Assembly (NCBI RefSeq): GCF_000949135.2
Contig: NZ_JTAN02000021.1
Coordinates: 186,001 to 250,000 of the forward strand
Source of the DNA: Burkholderia sp. USMB20
GTDB lineage: Bacteria; Pseudomonadota; Gammaproteobacteria; Burkholderiales; Burkholderiaceae
Length of the DNA: 64,000 nucleotides
Direction of reading: 5' to 3'
Below the pieces are notes generated by a model. The model worked only from the letters and a program-made list of their open reading frames with translations. It did no database searches and was not told the DNA's origin. Shown one piece after another: positions 18,363-27,025 of this stretch. Every line of letters starts with the position of its first letter. The first letter of the stretch is position 1. The position numbers were made by a program, and so were the translations under genes.

Positions 18363-18683
18363 ATGACCAGTGCAACCCAATTCGACAACGTATCGGTCGT
18401 CAAGCGCGCGAACGTCTATTTCGACGGCAAGTGCGTGTCGCATACCGTGCTCTTCCCGGACGGCACGCGCAAGACGCTCGGCGTGATCCTGCCGTGCGCG
18501 CTCAACTTCGGCACGGACGCGCCCGAATTGATGGAAGTGCAGGCCGGCAAGTGCCGCGTGAAGCTCGACGGCAGCAGCGAATGGCAAACCTACGGCGCCG
18601 GCGAGTCGTTCTCGGTGCCGGGCAAGAGCCGCTTCGACATCGAAGTGCTCGAGACGCTCGACTACGTCTGCAGCTACCTGTAA
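18363..18683 (+). CDS. ppnP: Pyrimidine/purine nucleoside phosphorylase
   Basis: 106-residue single-domain cupin of the former DUF1255 family, now known as PpnP. It phosphorolyses a broad range of nucleosides to the base and (deoxy)ribose-1-phosphate in nucleoside salvage. The diagnostic block [19 protein letters not shown] and the cupin strand region [17 protein letters not shown] are present. Length matches the E. coli protein closely. AGAGG precedes the ATG, and a bidirectional terminator follows, so it is a single-gene unit. Confidence 0.93.
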
Positions 18684-18735
18684 GCGCATGAGCACCGGCC
18701 GCGGCATGCGCGCGCGGCCGATGCGCCCAAACAAA

Positions 18736-18758
18736 AAGCCCCGCTCGAAGCGGGGCTT
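18736..18758. terminator. Bidirectional intrinsic terminator
   Basis: A 10-bp stem AAGCCCCGCT / AGCGGGGCTT with a tiny loop, flanked on the left by an A-run (18733-18737) and on the right by TTGT. It lies between the convergent ppnP and small secreted protein genes, and the A-run gives the minus-strand transcript a U-tract. Confidence 0.85.
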
Positions 18759-18796
18759 GTCGCATGCGGACGGCGCAACGCTGTCCGGCGCGGAGC

Positions 18797-19129
18797 TTAC
18801 AGGCAGGCGTTGATGTCGCCCGCGGAAGCGGCGTCGCCACGCATGCCGACCCACGTCTTCGCGCCCGGCTTCGACGCCGGACGAACCATCGCGGCCGCGC
18901 CGTTCGGCGGTTGCTGGCCCGGTACGTAGACATCGGTCGCGAGGCCGTTGGCGAGCACGTTCTGCGTGACCACCTGTTGCTGCGACTTGTCGGCCCAGGT
19001 CTTTGCGATGCACGCCGACACGTCCTCCGCGGACTTCTGGCTTTGCCCCACGTTCTGCATGGCCGGATCGGCTGCGTGTGCGGAAATTGCCACGGTCAAT
19101 GCGATGAGCGGTAAGTATTTCACGTTCAC
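18797..19129 (-). CDS. Small secreted protein, function unknown
   Basis: 110 residues with a clear Sec signal peptide (KYLPLIALTVAISAHAADPA, cleavage after AHA near residue 20). The mature part of about 90 residues has two cysteines, one in DVSACIAKTW and one at the C-terminal ACL, probably a disulfide. I do not recognise a family. GAGGGAGA precedes the ATG, which supports a real gene. It is monocistronic, ended by the shared terminator with ppnP. Confidence 0.75.
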   Translation of the reverse strand: MNVKYLPLIALTVAISAHAADPAMQNVGQSQKSAEDVSACIAKTWADKSQQQVVTQNVLANGLATDVYVPGQQPPNGAAAMVRPASKPGAKTWVGMRGDAASAGDINACL

Positions 19130-19620
19130 GTTTTATCTCCCTCGAGTCGTGATTGATTGAGCGGGATGCGCAGCAGAACTTGAACTGCGTTCTTGTGAGA
19201 TTGCATCGGACAAATGCGGTTCCGGCGATTCCGAAACAAGTTGTTAACACGCTTGCCAAACGACAATCCGGATGCTGTCCGTTCTGTTGCGATGCGGCAT
19301 GGGTCGCGCACGGCCCGCGTGGAGGCGGGGACGCGGCGACGACGTCATGCGTCGTGAGGTCGGCTCGCTGCCCTGTGGTGTGGCGGATTGACGGCCGCGG
19401 CGCGCTGCATGTATCTGCATGTCGCGCCGCGACGCTTCTTTATTGGATGACGAAGTGGAATGGCTGAAAGGGTGGCCCCGTCGCATGAGCACCATGATGA
19501 CAAACTTTCGTCCGATGAATTGTCAACCAAGTTTAAACGCCGACGCGGCGGAATGCGAACCGGCGCGCAGGGTGCGCGCCGATCCGGAACGGCGGGGGAC
19601 GGTGAAGCGCGCGGTACGTA
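19130..19620. other. Gene-free spacer
   Basis: About 490 bp. It must contain the promoter of the secreted-protein gene (right of 19129) and the 3' flank of the ClC gene. A 7-bp GC hairpin (GGCGCGC 19562-19568 / GCGCGCC 19574-19580) could be part of a ClC terminator but lacks a U-tract. No other structure or coding signal was seen. Confidence 0.5.
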
Positions 19621-21408
19621 TCAGCTGGCCTTGCGCGCACCGGCGTCGCGCAGGTTGACCGGTACGACCGGGCGGAAGCGTTCGCGCTTGTGTTCGTCGT
19701 CGAAGTGCTGGAGCGCGGGCTTGATGAGATCGCTGCGCGACACGATGCCGATGATGCGCAGCGATTGCGGATCGTCGACGACCGGCAGGCGTTCGAGGCC
19801 GAGCATCGCGAGCCGCGACGCGACTACGCGGCACGTTTCGTGCGCGTGCGCGACGGCCGGCGCACGATCGATGAACGCGTTCGCGAGCGCCGCGCCGGGA
19901 CCGGCTTGCGCACGCTGCGCGTCGAGCGTCGCGCGATCGACGAGACCGAGCAGGCGTCCGTTCTGCACGACGGGGTACGCACGGTGCGTCTGCTTCGCGC
20001 CGAAGTACTGCGACTCGACGGCGTCGAGCGTCGTGGCGCCGTCGATCGCGACGAGCTCGTCGGCCGGCGTCATCACCTCGGCCACGTCATGGCGTTCGAG
20101 CGGATCGACGCCGTATTCCCGGTAGATGTGGTAACCGCGGCGCGCGATCTTTTCCGTCATGATCGAACGCTTCATCACGACGGTCGCGAAGCCGTGCGCG
20201 ACGAGCGTCGCCGCGAGCAGCGGCAGCAGCGCGTTCGCGTCGTGCGTGAGGCCGAACGCGAACACGATCGCGGTCAGCGGCGCACCGAGCGTGGCGCCGA
20301 GCGTCGCGGCCATGCAGACGAGCGGCCACAGCGCCGGATCGCCGCCGGGCAGCACCGGCGACAGCACGGTGCCGAGGCCCGCGCCGAGCATCAGCAGCGG
20401 GGCGAGTACACCGCCGGACGTGCCGGAGCCGAGCGCGATCACCCACATCACGGCCTTCACGGTCAACAGTGCGAGCGCGATCTTCAGCGCGATGTGCTGG
20501 TGCAGCAGGTCGCCGATCACGTCGTAGCCGACGCCGAGCGCGCGCGGCTCGAGCCAGCCGCCGATGCCGATCACGATCGCGCCGAGCGCCGGCCACCACA
20601 TCCAGTGCACCGGCAGCTTCGCGAAGGTGTCCTCGACGCGGTACAGCGCGGCCGACAGGCCGCACGCGAGCGCGCCCGACAGCAGGCCCGCGACGATGCA
20701 CGACAGCAGCGCGACGGGCGTCGGCGGCGCCGTGGTCAGCGCAAACAGCGGGTCGACTCCGAAGAACACGGCGCGGGCGAAACCGGCGACCGCGCAGGCG
20801 AGCGCGACCGGCAGGAAACTGCGCGGACGCCATTCGAACAGCAGCAGTTCGACCGCGAGCAGCACGGCGGCGACCGGCGTGCCGAACACGGCGGTCATGC
20901 CGGCGGCCGCGCCCGCGACGAGCAGCGTCTTGCGCTCGGCGGCGGTCACGTGCACGCATTGCGCGATCAGCGAGCCGAGCGCGCCGCCCGTCATGATGAT
21001 CGGGCCTTCGGCACCGAACGGTCCGCCGCTGCCGATCACGACACCCGACGACAGCGGCTTGAGGATCGCGACCTTCGGCGACATGCGGCTCTTGCCGAAC
21101 AGGATCGCCTCGATCGCTTCGGGAATGCCGTGGCCGCGGATCTTCTCCGAACCGAAGCGCGCCATCAGCCCGACGATCAGCCCGCCGATCACCGGCACGA
21201 CGATCACCCATGCGCCGAGCGTGTGGTGCGCGGGCGAACGGTCGGCGAACGAAAACTGCTGGAAGAAGAACAGGTTCGTGAACAGGTGGATCAGGCTCGA
21301 CAGCACGAACGCCGCCAGCGTGCCGAGCAAGCCGATCCCGGCAGCGAGCAACGCGATCCTGGGCAGGCGTTCGTTGGTCGAGAAGTCGCGTTTGTGTGGT
21401 GCGTTCAT
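19621..21408 (-). CDS. ClC-type chloride/anion transporter with C-terminal CBS domains
   Basis: 595-residue inner-membrane ClC protein. The pore motifs are recognisable: GSGGPFGAEGPIIMTGG, where the GREGP-like block keeps the gating/proton glutamate as GAEGP, and GSGTSGGVLAPLLMLG, where the usual GxFxP reads GVLAP with leucine for phenylalanine. The last 160 residues hold two CBS modules (VAEVMTPADELVAIDG and a second ending LRIIGIVSRSDL), which in ClC proteins usually sense nucleotides. It starts 30 bp after the MarR gene and forms an operon with it. Anion preference cannot be told. Confidence 0.92.
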   Translation of the reverse strand: MNAPHKRDFSTNERLPRIALLAAGIGLLGTLAAFVLSSLIHLFTNLFFFQQFSFADRSPAHHTLGAWVIVVPVIGGLIVGLMARFGSEKIRGHGIPEAIEAILFGKSRMSPKVAILKPLSSGVVIGSGGPFGAEGPIIMTGGALGSLIAQCVHVTAAERKTLLVAGAAAGMTAVFGTPVAAVLLAVELLLFEWRPRSFLPVALACAVAGFARAVFFGVDPLFALTTAPPTPVALLSCIVAGLLSGALACGLSAALYRVEDTFAKLPVHWMWWPALGAIVIGIGGWLEPRALGVGYDVIGDLLHQHIALKIALALLTVKAVMWVIALGSGTSGGVLAPLLMLGAGLGTVLSPVLPGGDPALWPLVCMAATLGATLGAPLTAIVFAFGLTHDANALLPLLAATLVAHGFATVVMKRSIMTEKIARRGYHIYREYGVDPLERHDVAEVMTPADELVAIDGATTLDAVESQYFGAKQTHRAYPVVQNGRLLGLVDRATLDAQRAQAGPGAALANAFIDRAPAVAHAHETCRVVASRLAMLGLERLPVVDDPQSLRIIGIVSRSDLIKPALQHFDDEHKRERFRPVVPVNLRDAGARKAS

Positions 21409-21438
21409 CGGCGTGAGGATAGGTCGGTAAAGCCAGGG

Positions 21439-21852
21439 TCAGTTATTGATCTGCGGAACCTGGAACGTGCCCTTGAGCGATTTCAGTTCCGCGCGATGCA
21501 TGGCCGCGAGGTGGGCGAGCAGCGTCTCGCCGGCTTCCTCGAGGTGGACCTCGACCTGCCGGCGGTCCGCTTCGCTCGTCTTGCGCTTCACGAGCCCGAG
21601 CGCCTCGCAGCGCGTCACCAGCGCAACGACGCCGTGATGCTGCGCCTGCAGGCGTTCCGCGAGTTCGCCGATGGTGGCCCATTCGCGGTGCGGATAGCCC
21701 TTGATGTGCAGCAGCAGCAGGTACTGCAGCGGCGTCACGCCTTCGCTTTGCGCGGCGCGTTCGGAGAAGCGCTCGAAACGGCGCATCTGGTAGCGGAACT
21801 CGGACAGTTGCTGGAAATCGCTTTTGGTCAGCGCGCGTCGGATATCGGTCAT
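21439..21852 (-). CDS. MarR family transcriptional regulator
   Basis: 137-residue winged-helix repressor. The recognition region IGELAERLQAQHHGVVALV and the wing VKRKTSEADRRQVEVHL carry the family D-x-R-x-x motif (DRRQ). It is first in an operon with the CBS-ClC gene. An AT-rich 7-bp-arm palindrome sits 37 bp upstream of its ATG, and a nearly identical palindrome lies upstream of the neighbouring HPP transporter gene. It therefore probably represses itself, the ClC gene and the HPP gene (inference). Confidence 0.9.
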   Translation of the reverse strand: MTDIRRALTKSDFQQLSEFRYQMRRFERFSERAAQSEGVTPLQYLLLLHIKGYPHREWATIGELAERLQAQHHGVVALVTRCEALGLVKRKTSEADRRQVEVHLEEAGETLLAHLAAMHRAELKSLKGTFQVPQINN

Positions 21853-21888
21853 TGCGGTCGGTCGGGCAGCAGTTTCGGTAACGCTAAA

Positions 21889-21907
21889 TATATCACAATA
21901 TGATATA
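21889..21907 (-). promoter_or_regulatory. Palindromic operator upstream of marR-clc
   Basis: TATATCA-CAATA-TGATATA: 7-bp perfect arms, 5-bp centre, 37-55 bp upstream of the MarR start and overlapping the likely -10 region. It shares the core TATATC-N7-GATATA with the site at 23203-23223. Confidence 0.65.
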
Positions 21908-21969
21908 AGTGGCCGAATTTCGGCGAAATGGATACATTGCGCTATCGTCGGCTCCGTTGAGCGTCCGCG

Positions 21970-23145
21970 TTACGCGGCTTCGAGCATCTGCGTCTGGCGG
22001 TACAGGCCGGTGACGAGATCCGTCTGCGTGATGATGCCGACGAGCCGACGCGATGCGTCGACGACCGGGATGTGGTGATGGCCCGAATGCGTAAACAGCG
22101 GCACCAGCGCGGTGATCGACATGGTCTGCGGCACGGATGCGACGTCGCGGGTCATCACGGTCGCGACGCTGGGCGGCCGGCCGCCGAACGATTGCGGCAG
22201 CCGCGCGGCCAGCCGCCGCCACAGCGGGACCGGGCGGCGCAACGGGCGCGTGAGGTCGGCGCGCGTGACGATGCCGACCAGGCGATCGCTGCCGTCCACG
22301 ACGGGCAGCGCCTTCACGCGATGGCGGTCGAGCAGCGTCAGCGCGGCCGTGACCGACGTCGACGGCGCGACTTCGATCGCGTTCGTCGTCATCAGGTCGG
22401 CGCACGTGAGCTGGCCGAACGTGCGCGCATAGGCTTGCATCTCGGTTTCGCGCAGCAGCATTTCGAGGTCGTCCGGGTCGACGTCGAGCCATTCGCCGCG
22501 GCGCTTCAGCACGGCGTCGAGATCGGCGCGCGTGAAGCCGCCGCGTGCCGGCGCGGCGCTGCCGCCTTGCGGCTTCGCGTCGTGGCGCACGCCGCCGTGC
22601 GGATAGCGGTGGCCCGTCAGCGCGTGGTACACGAGCGCGGCCGACAGCAGGATCGCCGATTGCAGTGCGATCGGCTCGACCACGAAGCGGAAGCCGAGCG
22701 CGTGGATCGCCGGGCCGCCGAGCACGGCCGTCAGCGCGACCGCGCCCGACGGCGGGTGCACGCAGCGCAGCGCGAACATGCCGCCGATCGCGAGGGCGAC
22801 CGCGACCGCGGCGGCCGTGATCGGATCGGCGATCCACTGCGCGCAGGCGACGCCGACGGTCGCCGCCACCAGATTGCCGCCGATGATCGACCAGGGCTGC
22901 GCGAGCGGACTCGCGGGCACCGCGAACAGCAGCACGGCCGACGCGCCCATCGGCGCGACGAGCAGCGGCACGAGGCCCGGCACGCCGGGCAGCAGCCGCA
23001 TCGTGACGCCGACCGTCGCGATCCCGACGAGCGCGCCCGCGCACGAGCGCATGCGCTCGCGCCAGCCGAGCGTCATCGGATGGGGAATGAAGCTGTGCAG
23101 CCATTGGCGGAAGGTGCGGCGCGACGGGGAGGAGCCTGACGACAT
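21970..23145 (-). CDS. HPP family transporter with two CBS domains
   Basis: 391-residue membrane protein. The N-terminal half holds four or so hydrophobic segments and the namesake motif, CVHPPSGAVAL (near residue 130). HPP proteins in chloroplasts and cyanobacteria act as nitrite transporters, so an anion transport role is likely here. The C-terminal half holds a CBS pair (ADLMTTNAIEVAPSTSV and VATVMTRDVASVPQTMS), giving a regulatory module like that on the nearby ClC protein. It lies 117 bp upstream of marR on the same strand, with its own palindrome at 23203-23223. Confidence 0.88.
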   Translation of the reverse strand: MSSGSSPSRRTFRQWLHSFIPHPMTLGWRERMRSCAGALVGIATVGVTMRLLPGVPGLVPLLVAPMGASAVLLFAVPASPLAQPWSIIGGNLVAATVGVACAQWIADPITAAAVAVALAIGGMFALRCVHPPSGAVALTAVLGGPAIHALGFRFVVEPIALQSAILLSAALVYHALTGHRYPHGGVRHDAKPQGGSAAPARGGFTRADLDAVLKRRGEWLDVDPDDLEMLLRETEMQAYARTFGQLTCADLMTTNAIEVAPSTSVTAALTLLDRHRVKALPVVDGSDRLVGIVTRADLTRPLRRPVPLWRRLAARLPQSFGGRPPSVATVMTRDVASVPQTMSITALVPLFTHSGHHHIPVVDASRRLVGIITQTDLVTGLYRQTQMLEAA

Positions 23146-23202
23146 GGACGATTGAGCGGTAAACGTGACGATGCGGATGACGCAGCGCGAGGACGTCGAG
23201 GA

Positions 23203-23223
23203 TTATATCGCGTCGTGATATAA
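23203..23223 (-). promoter_or_regulatory. Palindromic operator upstream of the HPP gene
   Basis: TTATATC-GCGTCGT-GATATAA: 7-bp perfect arms around a 7-bp centre, 58-78 bp upstream of the HPP start codon. The arms match those of the site before marR while the centres differ, which points to a protein-binding site and not a duplicated segment. Confidence 0.65.
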
Positions 23224-23511
23224 ATTGTCGCGCTGCATCAACGCGTTGCCTGCGCGCGCCGCATCCGTCTTGCAGGATCCTTTCATCGGATGAAAGCCTG
23301 GCGGCCCTGCGATCGCGCAAATTTGTCTGCAGCGGCGTACAATTCGGGCCACCGAATTCCCCGATACGCCACAACCACGCACGCGATGCCCGCTCTCCCG
23401 CCCGTTCCCCGGCATGGTGATCGCTTGCGCGTGGTTCGCGCGCACGCGCCGATTCCCGTCTGACGCGAGCGCCGCCGACGTTTCCCCACCGACACTCCCC
23501 AAGCCAATTCA

Positions 23512-24480
23512 ATGGACATGCTCGAAAACATGCGCCTGTTCGTGCGCGTTGTCGAAGCCGGCAGTTTCACCGCGGTCGCCAAAGAAATCGATGCGACCAC
23601 CGCGCAGGTGTCGCGCGCGGTGTCGAACCTCGAAGCCCACGTACAGACGCGCCTGCTGCATCGCACGACGCGCCATCTCGGCCTCACCGAAAGCGGCGAG
23701 CGCTACTTCGAGCGTGCGAAATCGATCCTCGCCGAATTCGACTACGCGAACGCCGAGGCCCGCAACGCGCTGCTGCGGCCGAGCGGCAAGATGCGGATCC
23801 ATGCGATGACGGGGCTCGGGCAGAGTCATGTCGTGTCGTCGATCGTGCGCTACCAGGAAGACAACCCGGACGTGTCGGTCGAGTTGACGCTCGCGCAACG
23901 GATGCCGAATCTCGTCGAGGAAGGCTATGACGTGTCGATCGTGACCGCGTCGCAGCTGCCCGATTCCGGCTACGTCGCGCAGACCTGCGGCACCAGTTGC
24001 AGCGTGCTGGTCGCGTCGCGCGAATATCTCGCGCGGCACGGCACGCCGAAGACGCCCGACGACCTGCCGAACCACGTGTGCCTGCGCCTCGATACGCCGG
24101 CATCGCCGGCCAGCGAGTGGCGGCTCGAGCGCGACGACGGCGAGGAGACGGTCTACGAACTGCAGCCGGCACCGTTCCAGGTCAACGTGCCGGATGCGCT
24201 GTGCGTCGCGGTGCGGGCGGGGCGCGGCATCGCGTGCGTCGCGCTGTATACGGTGCTCGACGACCTGCGCGCGGGGCGCCTGATCCGCGTGCTGCCCGAG
24301 TATCGGTTGCAGACCGTCAGCGTGTACGCGGTCTATGCGACGCGCCGCTATCTCGATGCGAAGATCCGCACCTTCCTCGACCATCTGCGCACGACGCTCA
24401 CGCCCGCGCTGGAGAACGACCTGCGCGAACTCGACCGGCTTGCGGTCGAGCCGATGCCGGGCAGCCGCCAGCGCGCCTGA
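23512..24480 (+). CDS. LysR-type transcriptional regulator
   Basis: 322-residue LysR protein. The HTH (FVRVVEAGSFTAVAKEIDAT then VSRAVSNLEAHVQTRLL) and substrate-binding domain are intact. The sequence resembles the AaeR/DsdC-like branch with the TTRHLGLTESGERYFERA linker. It is divergent from the HPP gene (366-bp spacer) and convergent with an MFS gene, so no obvious target is adjacent. Two in-frame ATGs (23512, 23518) could serve as the start; the first is listed. Confidence 0.88.
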   Translation: MDMLENMRLFVRVVEAGSFTAVAKEIDATTAQVSRAVSNLEAHVQTRLLHRTTRHLGLTESGERYFERAKSILAEFDYANAEARNALLRPSGKMRIHAMTGLGQSHVVSSIVRYQEDNPDVSVELTLAQRMPNLVEEGYDVSIVTASQLPDSGYVAQTCGTSCSVLVASREYLARHGTPKTPDDLPNHVCLRLDTPASPASEWRLERDDGEETVYELQPAPFQVNVPDALCVAVRAGRGIACVALYTVLDDLRAGRLIRVLPEYRLQTVSVYAVYATRRYLDAKIRTFLDHLRTTLTPALENDLRELDRLAVEPMPGSRQRA

Positions 24481-24481
24481 T

Positions 24482-24505
24482 GCCGCCGGTCGCACGCCCG
24501 GCGGC
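24482..24505. terminator. Hairpin between convergent genes
   Basis: GCCGCCGG / CCGGCGGC, an 8-bp perfect stem with an 8-nt loop, fills the 33-bp gap between convergent LysR and MFS genes. No T-run is present, so termination is an inference from position. Confidence 0.45.
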
Positions 24506-24513
24506 GCCCGGTA

Positions 24514-25899
24514 TCACGCGTCCGGCGTGACGCGAATCCGTTCGAAGCGGCCGGCGAGCCACGCGTAGGCGGCGATGCCGAGCAGCCCGTGCGCGGCGAC
24601 GAACCACAGTGCGCCCGCGAACGAGCCCGTGTGCGCGACGAAGTAGCCGATCACGAGCGGCGTGACGATCCCCGCGAGGTTGCCGAGACCGTTGAACACG
24701 CCGCCGCTCAGGCCGACCATCCCTTCGGGCGCGGTGTCGGCGAGCACGGCCCAGCCGACCGCCGCGAGCCCCTTGCCGAAGAACGCGATCGTCATCAGCG
24801 CGATCACGACGGCATTCGACGACGCGCCGTTCGCGAGCACGAGCAGCGTCGCCAGCGCCATCCCGACGACGAACGGCGTCTTGCGGGCGCGCGACGGATG
24901 CACGCCGCGCCGGATCAGCCAGTCCGACAGCACGCCGCCGAGCACGCCGCCCGTGAAGCCGCAGAGCGCCGGCAGCGCGGCCACCCAGCCGGCTTCCATG
25001 ATCGTCATCCCGCGCCCCTTGATCAGGTAGATCGGGAACCACGTGATGAAGAAGTAGGTGAGCGCGGTGATGCAGTACTGGCCGATGTAGATCGCCCACA
25101 GGTTGCGGTGGCGGAACAGCTGCGACGCGTCGCGCCACGACAGGCGCGAGCGCTCGCGGACGCGGTTCGCTTCGAGATCGACGAGCGCACCGTGCGCGCG
25201 CAGGTAGTCGCGCTCGGCGTCGCTCACGCGCGGATGGCCGTGCGGCTCGCGATACCACGCGAACCAGAGCGCCGACAGCGCGACACCGAGCATCCCCATC
25301 CACAGGAACACGTGTTCCCAACCGAGCGCATGCGTGAGCCACGCCATCGCGGGCGTGAACAGCACGACGGCCATGTACTGCGCGGAGTTGAACAGTGCGG
25401 ATGCGGTGCCGCGCTCCGCGGTCGGAAACCAGCACGCGACGATCCGCGAATTGGCCGGGAACGCCGGCGATTCGACGAGGCCGAGCATGAAGCGCATCGC
25501 GAACAGCGCGAGCGTCGCGGCCGCCCCCTGCACGGCGAACCAGCCGACCGTGCCCTGCAGCATCGTGAAGATCGACCACAGCAGCAGGCTCAGGCCATAC
25601 ACGCGGCGCGCGCCGAAACGGTCGAGCAGCCAGCCGCCCGGGATCTGGCCGAGCGCATAGGCCCACGCGAACGCGGAAAACACGATGCCGAGCTGCACGG
25701 GCGTGAGCCCGAGGGCGTGCGCGACGCCGGTTCCGGCGATCGACATCGTCGCGCGGTCCGCATAGTTGACGACGGTGACGGCGAAGATCAGCGCGAGGAC
25801 CGTGTAACGGACGCGGCCGATCGTGCGCGACGCTGTGGATGAGGCGGGAGAGGTGGAAGAGGCGGCGACGGCTGCGCCGCCGCTGGATCGATTGGGCAT
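24514..25899 (-). CDS. MFS transporter, anion:cation symporter (sugar acid) type
   Basis: 461-residue, 12-TM importer. The block FAVTVVNYADRATMSIAG near the start, with GWLLDRFGARRVYGLSLLLWS, is characteristic of the ACS family that imports D-galactonate, D-glucarate, tartrate and similar hydroxy acids. AGGAG precedes the ATG at 25899. It starts 74 bp after the 2-hydroxyacid dehydrogenase gene and is probably co-transcribed with it. That fits uptake of a hydroxy acid or sugar acid whose breakdown yields a 2-keto acid substrate (inference). Confidence 0.9.
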   Translation of the reverse strand: MPNRSSGGAAVAASSTSPASSTASRTIGRVRYTVLALIFAVTVVNYADRATMSIAGTGVAHALGLTPVQLGIVFSAFAWAYALGQIPGGWLLDRFGARRVYGLSLLLWSIFTMLQGTVGWFAVQGAAATLALFAMRFMLGLVESPAFPANSRIVACWFPTAERGTASALFNSAQYMAVVLFTPAMAWLTHALGWEHVFLWMGMLGVALSALWFAWYREPHGHPRVSDAERDYLRAHGALVDLEANRVRERSRLSWRDASQLFRHRNLWAIYIGQYCITALTYFFITWFPIYLIKGRGMTIMEAGWVAALPALCGFTGGVLGGVLSDWLIRRGVHPSRARKTPFVVGMALATLLVLANGASSNAVVIALMTIAFFGKGLAAVGWAVLADTAPEGMVGLSGGVFNGLGNLAGIVTPLVIGYFVAHTGSFAGALWFVAAHGLLGIAAYAWLAGRFERIRVTPDA

Positions 25900-25973
25900 G
25901 CGAGTCTCCTGGCCTCCGTCGTGCGGAGGCGTTTCATTGGATGTTGTCTTGGTCGGGGAGGGGCGTGCGGCGG

Positions 25974-26912
25974 TCAGCCTGTAACGCTCGTCGGCGGCCG
26001 CTGGCCCGCGAAGCACGCGGCGAGGTTGGCGAGCACGATCCGGCCCATTCGTTCGCGTGTCTCGTGCGTGGCGCTCGCGCGGTGCGGCTGCACGACGACG
26101 CGCTCGAGTTCGAGCAGCGCGGCCGGCACGCGCGGTTCGTCGGCGAACACGTCGAGCCCCGCGCCGGCGATCGTGCCGTCGGCGAGCGCGCGCACGAGCG
26201 CGGCTTCGTCGACGAGCTTGCCGCGCGCGACGTTGATCAGGAATCCTTTGCTGCCGAGCGCGGCGAGCACGTCGGCGGTCACGAGCACGTTGCCGTGATC
26301 GGCGGACGCCGCGAGCACGAGCACGTCGCTGTCGCGCGCGAGCGCGGCGAGGTCGGGCACGTAGCGATAGCCGCTGTCGCGGTGTTCGCGCGGGCCGAAA
26401 TAGCTGACCGGCATCCGGAACGCCTGCGCGCGCTGCGCGATCGCACGTCCTACGCGGCCAAGGCCGACGATGCCGAGCCGCTTGCCCGTCACCTGCGTCG
26501 CGAGCGGCTGCGCCGCCTTGCCCCAGCGGCCGGCGCGCACGATGCGCTCGCCGGCGCCGAGGTCGCGCAGCGTCATCAGGATCAGCCCCAGCGCCATGTC
26601 GGCGACGTCGTCGGTCAGCACGTCGGGCGTCGTCGTCACGTGAATGCCGCGTGCGCGGGCGAGCTCGAGATCGACGGCGTCGGTGCCGATACCGTTGATC
26701 GCGATGATCTCGAGCGCGCTCAGCCGCGCCATCAACGCGGCCGGCAACCCGTTCGCGCCGCCCGTGACGACGCCGCGGATGCGCGATGCGACGCGATCGA
26801 GCAGCGCGTCGGGCTGGTCGGCCGCATACAGCCGATGCACCGCGTAGCGGGCGGACAGTTCGGCGTCGATGGTGTCGGGAAGCGGCTGGGTGAGCAGAAG
26901 GTCGATGGTCAT
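25974..26912 (-). CDS. D-isomer-specific 2-hydroxyacid dehydrogenase (hydroxypyruvate/glyoxylate reductase-like)
   Basis: 312-residue NAD(P)-dependent reductase of 2-keto acids. The nucleotide-binding motif GLGRVG is in the centre (GKRLGIVGLGRVGRAIAQ). The catalytic arginine lies in INVARGKLVDEAAL, the glutamate in the DVFADEPRVPAAL stretch and the histidine in QPHRASATHETR, so the triad is complete. Family members reduce hydroxypyruvate or glyoxylate; the exact substrate is not readable. First gene of a two-gene operon with the MFS importer, divergent from a LysR gene 113 bp away. Confidence 0.9.
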   Translation of the reverse strand: MTIDLLLTQPLPDTIDAELSARYAVHRLYAADQPDALLDRVASRIRGVVTGGANGLPAALMARLSALEIIAINGIGTDAVDLELARARGIHVTTTPDVLTDDVADMALGLILMTLRDLGAGERIVRAGRWGKAAQPLATQVTGKRLGIVGLGRVGRAIAQRAQAFRMPVSYFGPREHRDSGYRYVPDLAALARDSDVLVLAASADHGNVLVTADVLAALGSKGFLINVARGKLVDEAALVRALADGTIAGAGLDVFADEPRVPAALLELERVVVQPHRASATHETRERMGRIVLANLAACFAGQRPPTSVTG

Positions 26913-27025
26913 GAGGGTCTCGGTCGGCGTGCGCGGCGCGGGCCGCGCATCAGGTGCAACCGAGTATAGGAATCGAATCGATATCGGTCTAACATCAAGA
27001 CGCTATCAATTGATTCAAGATTTGA

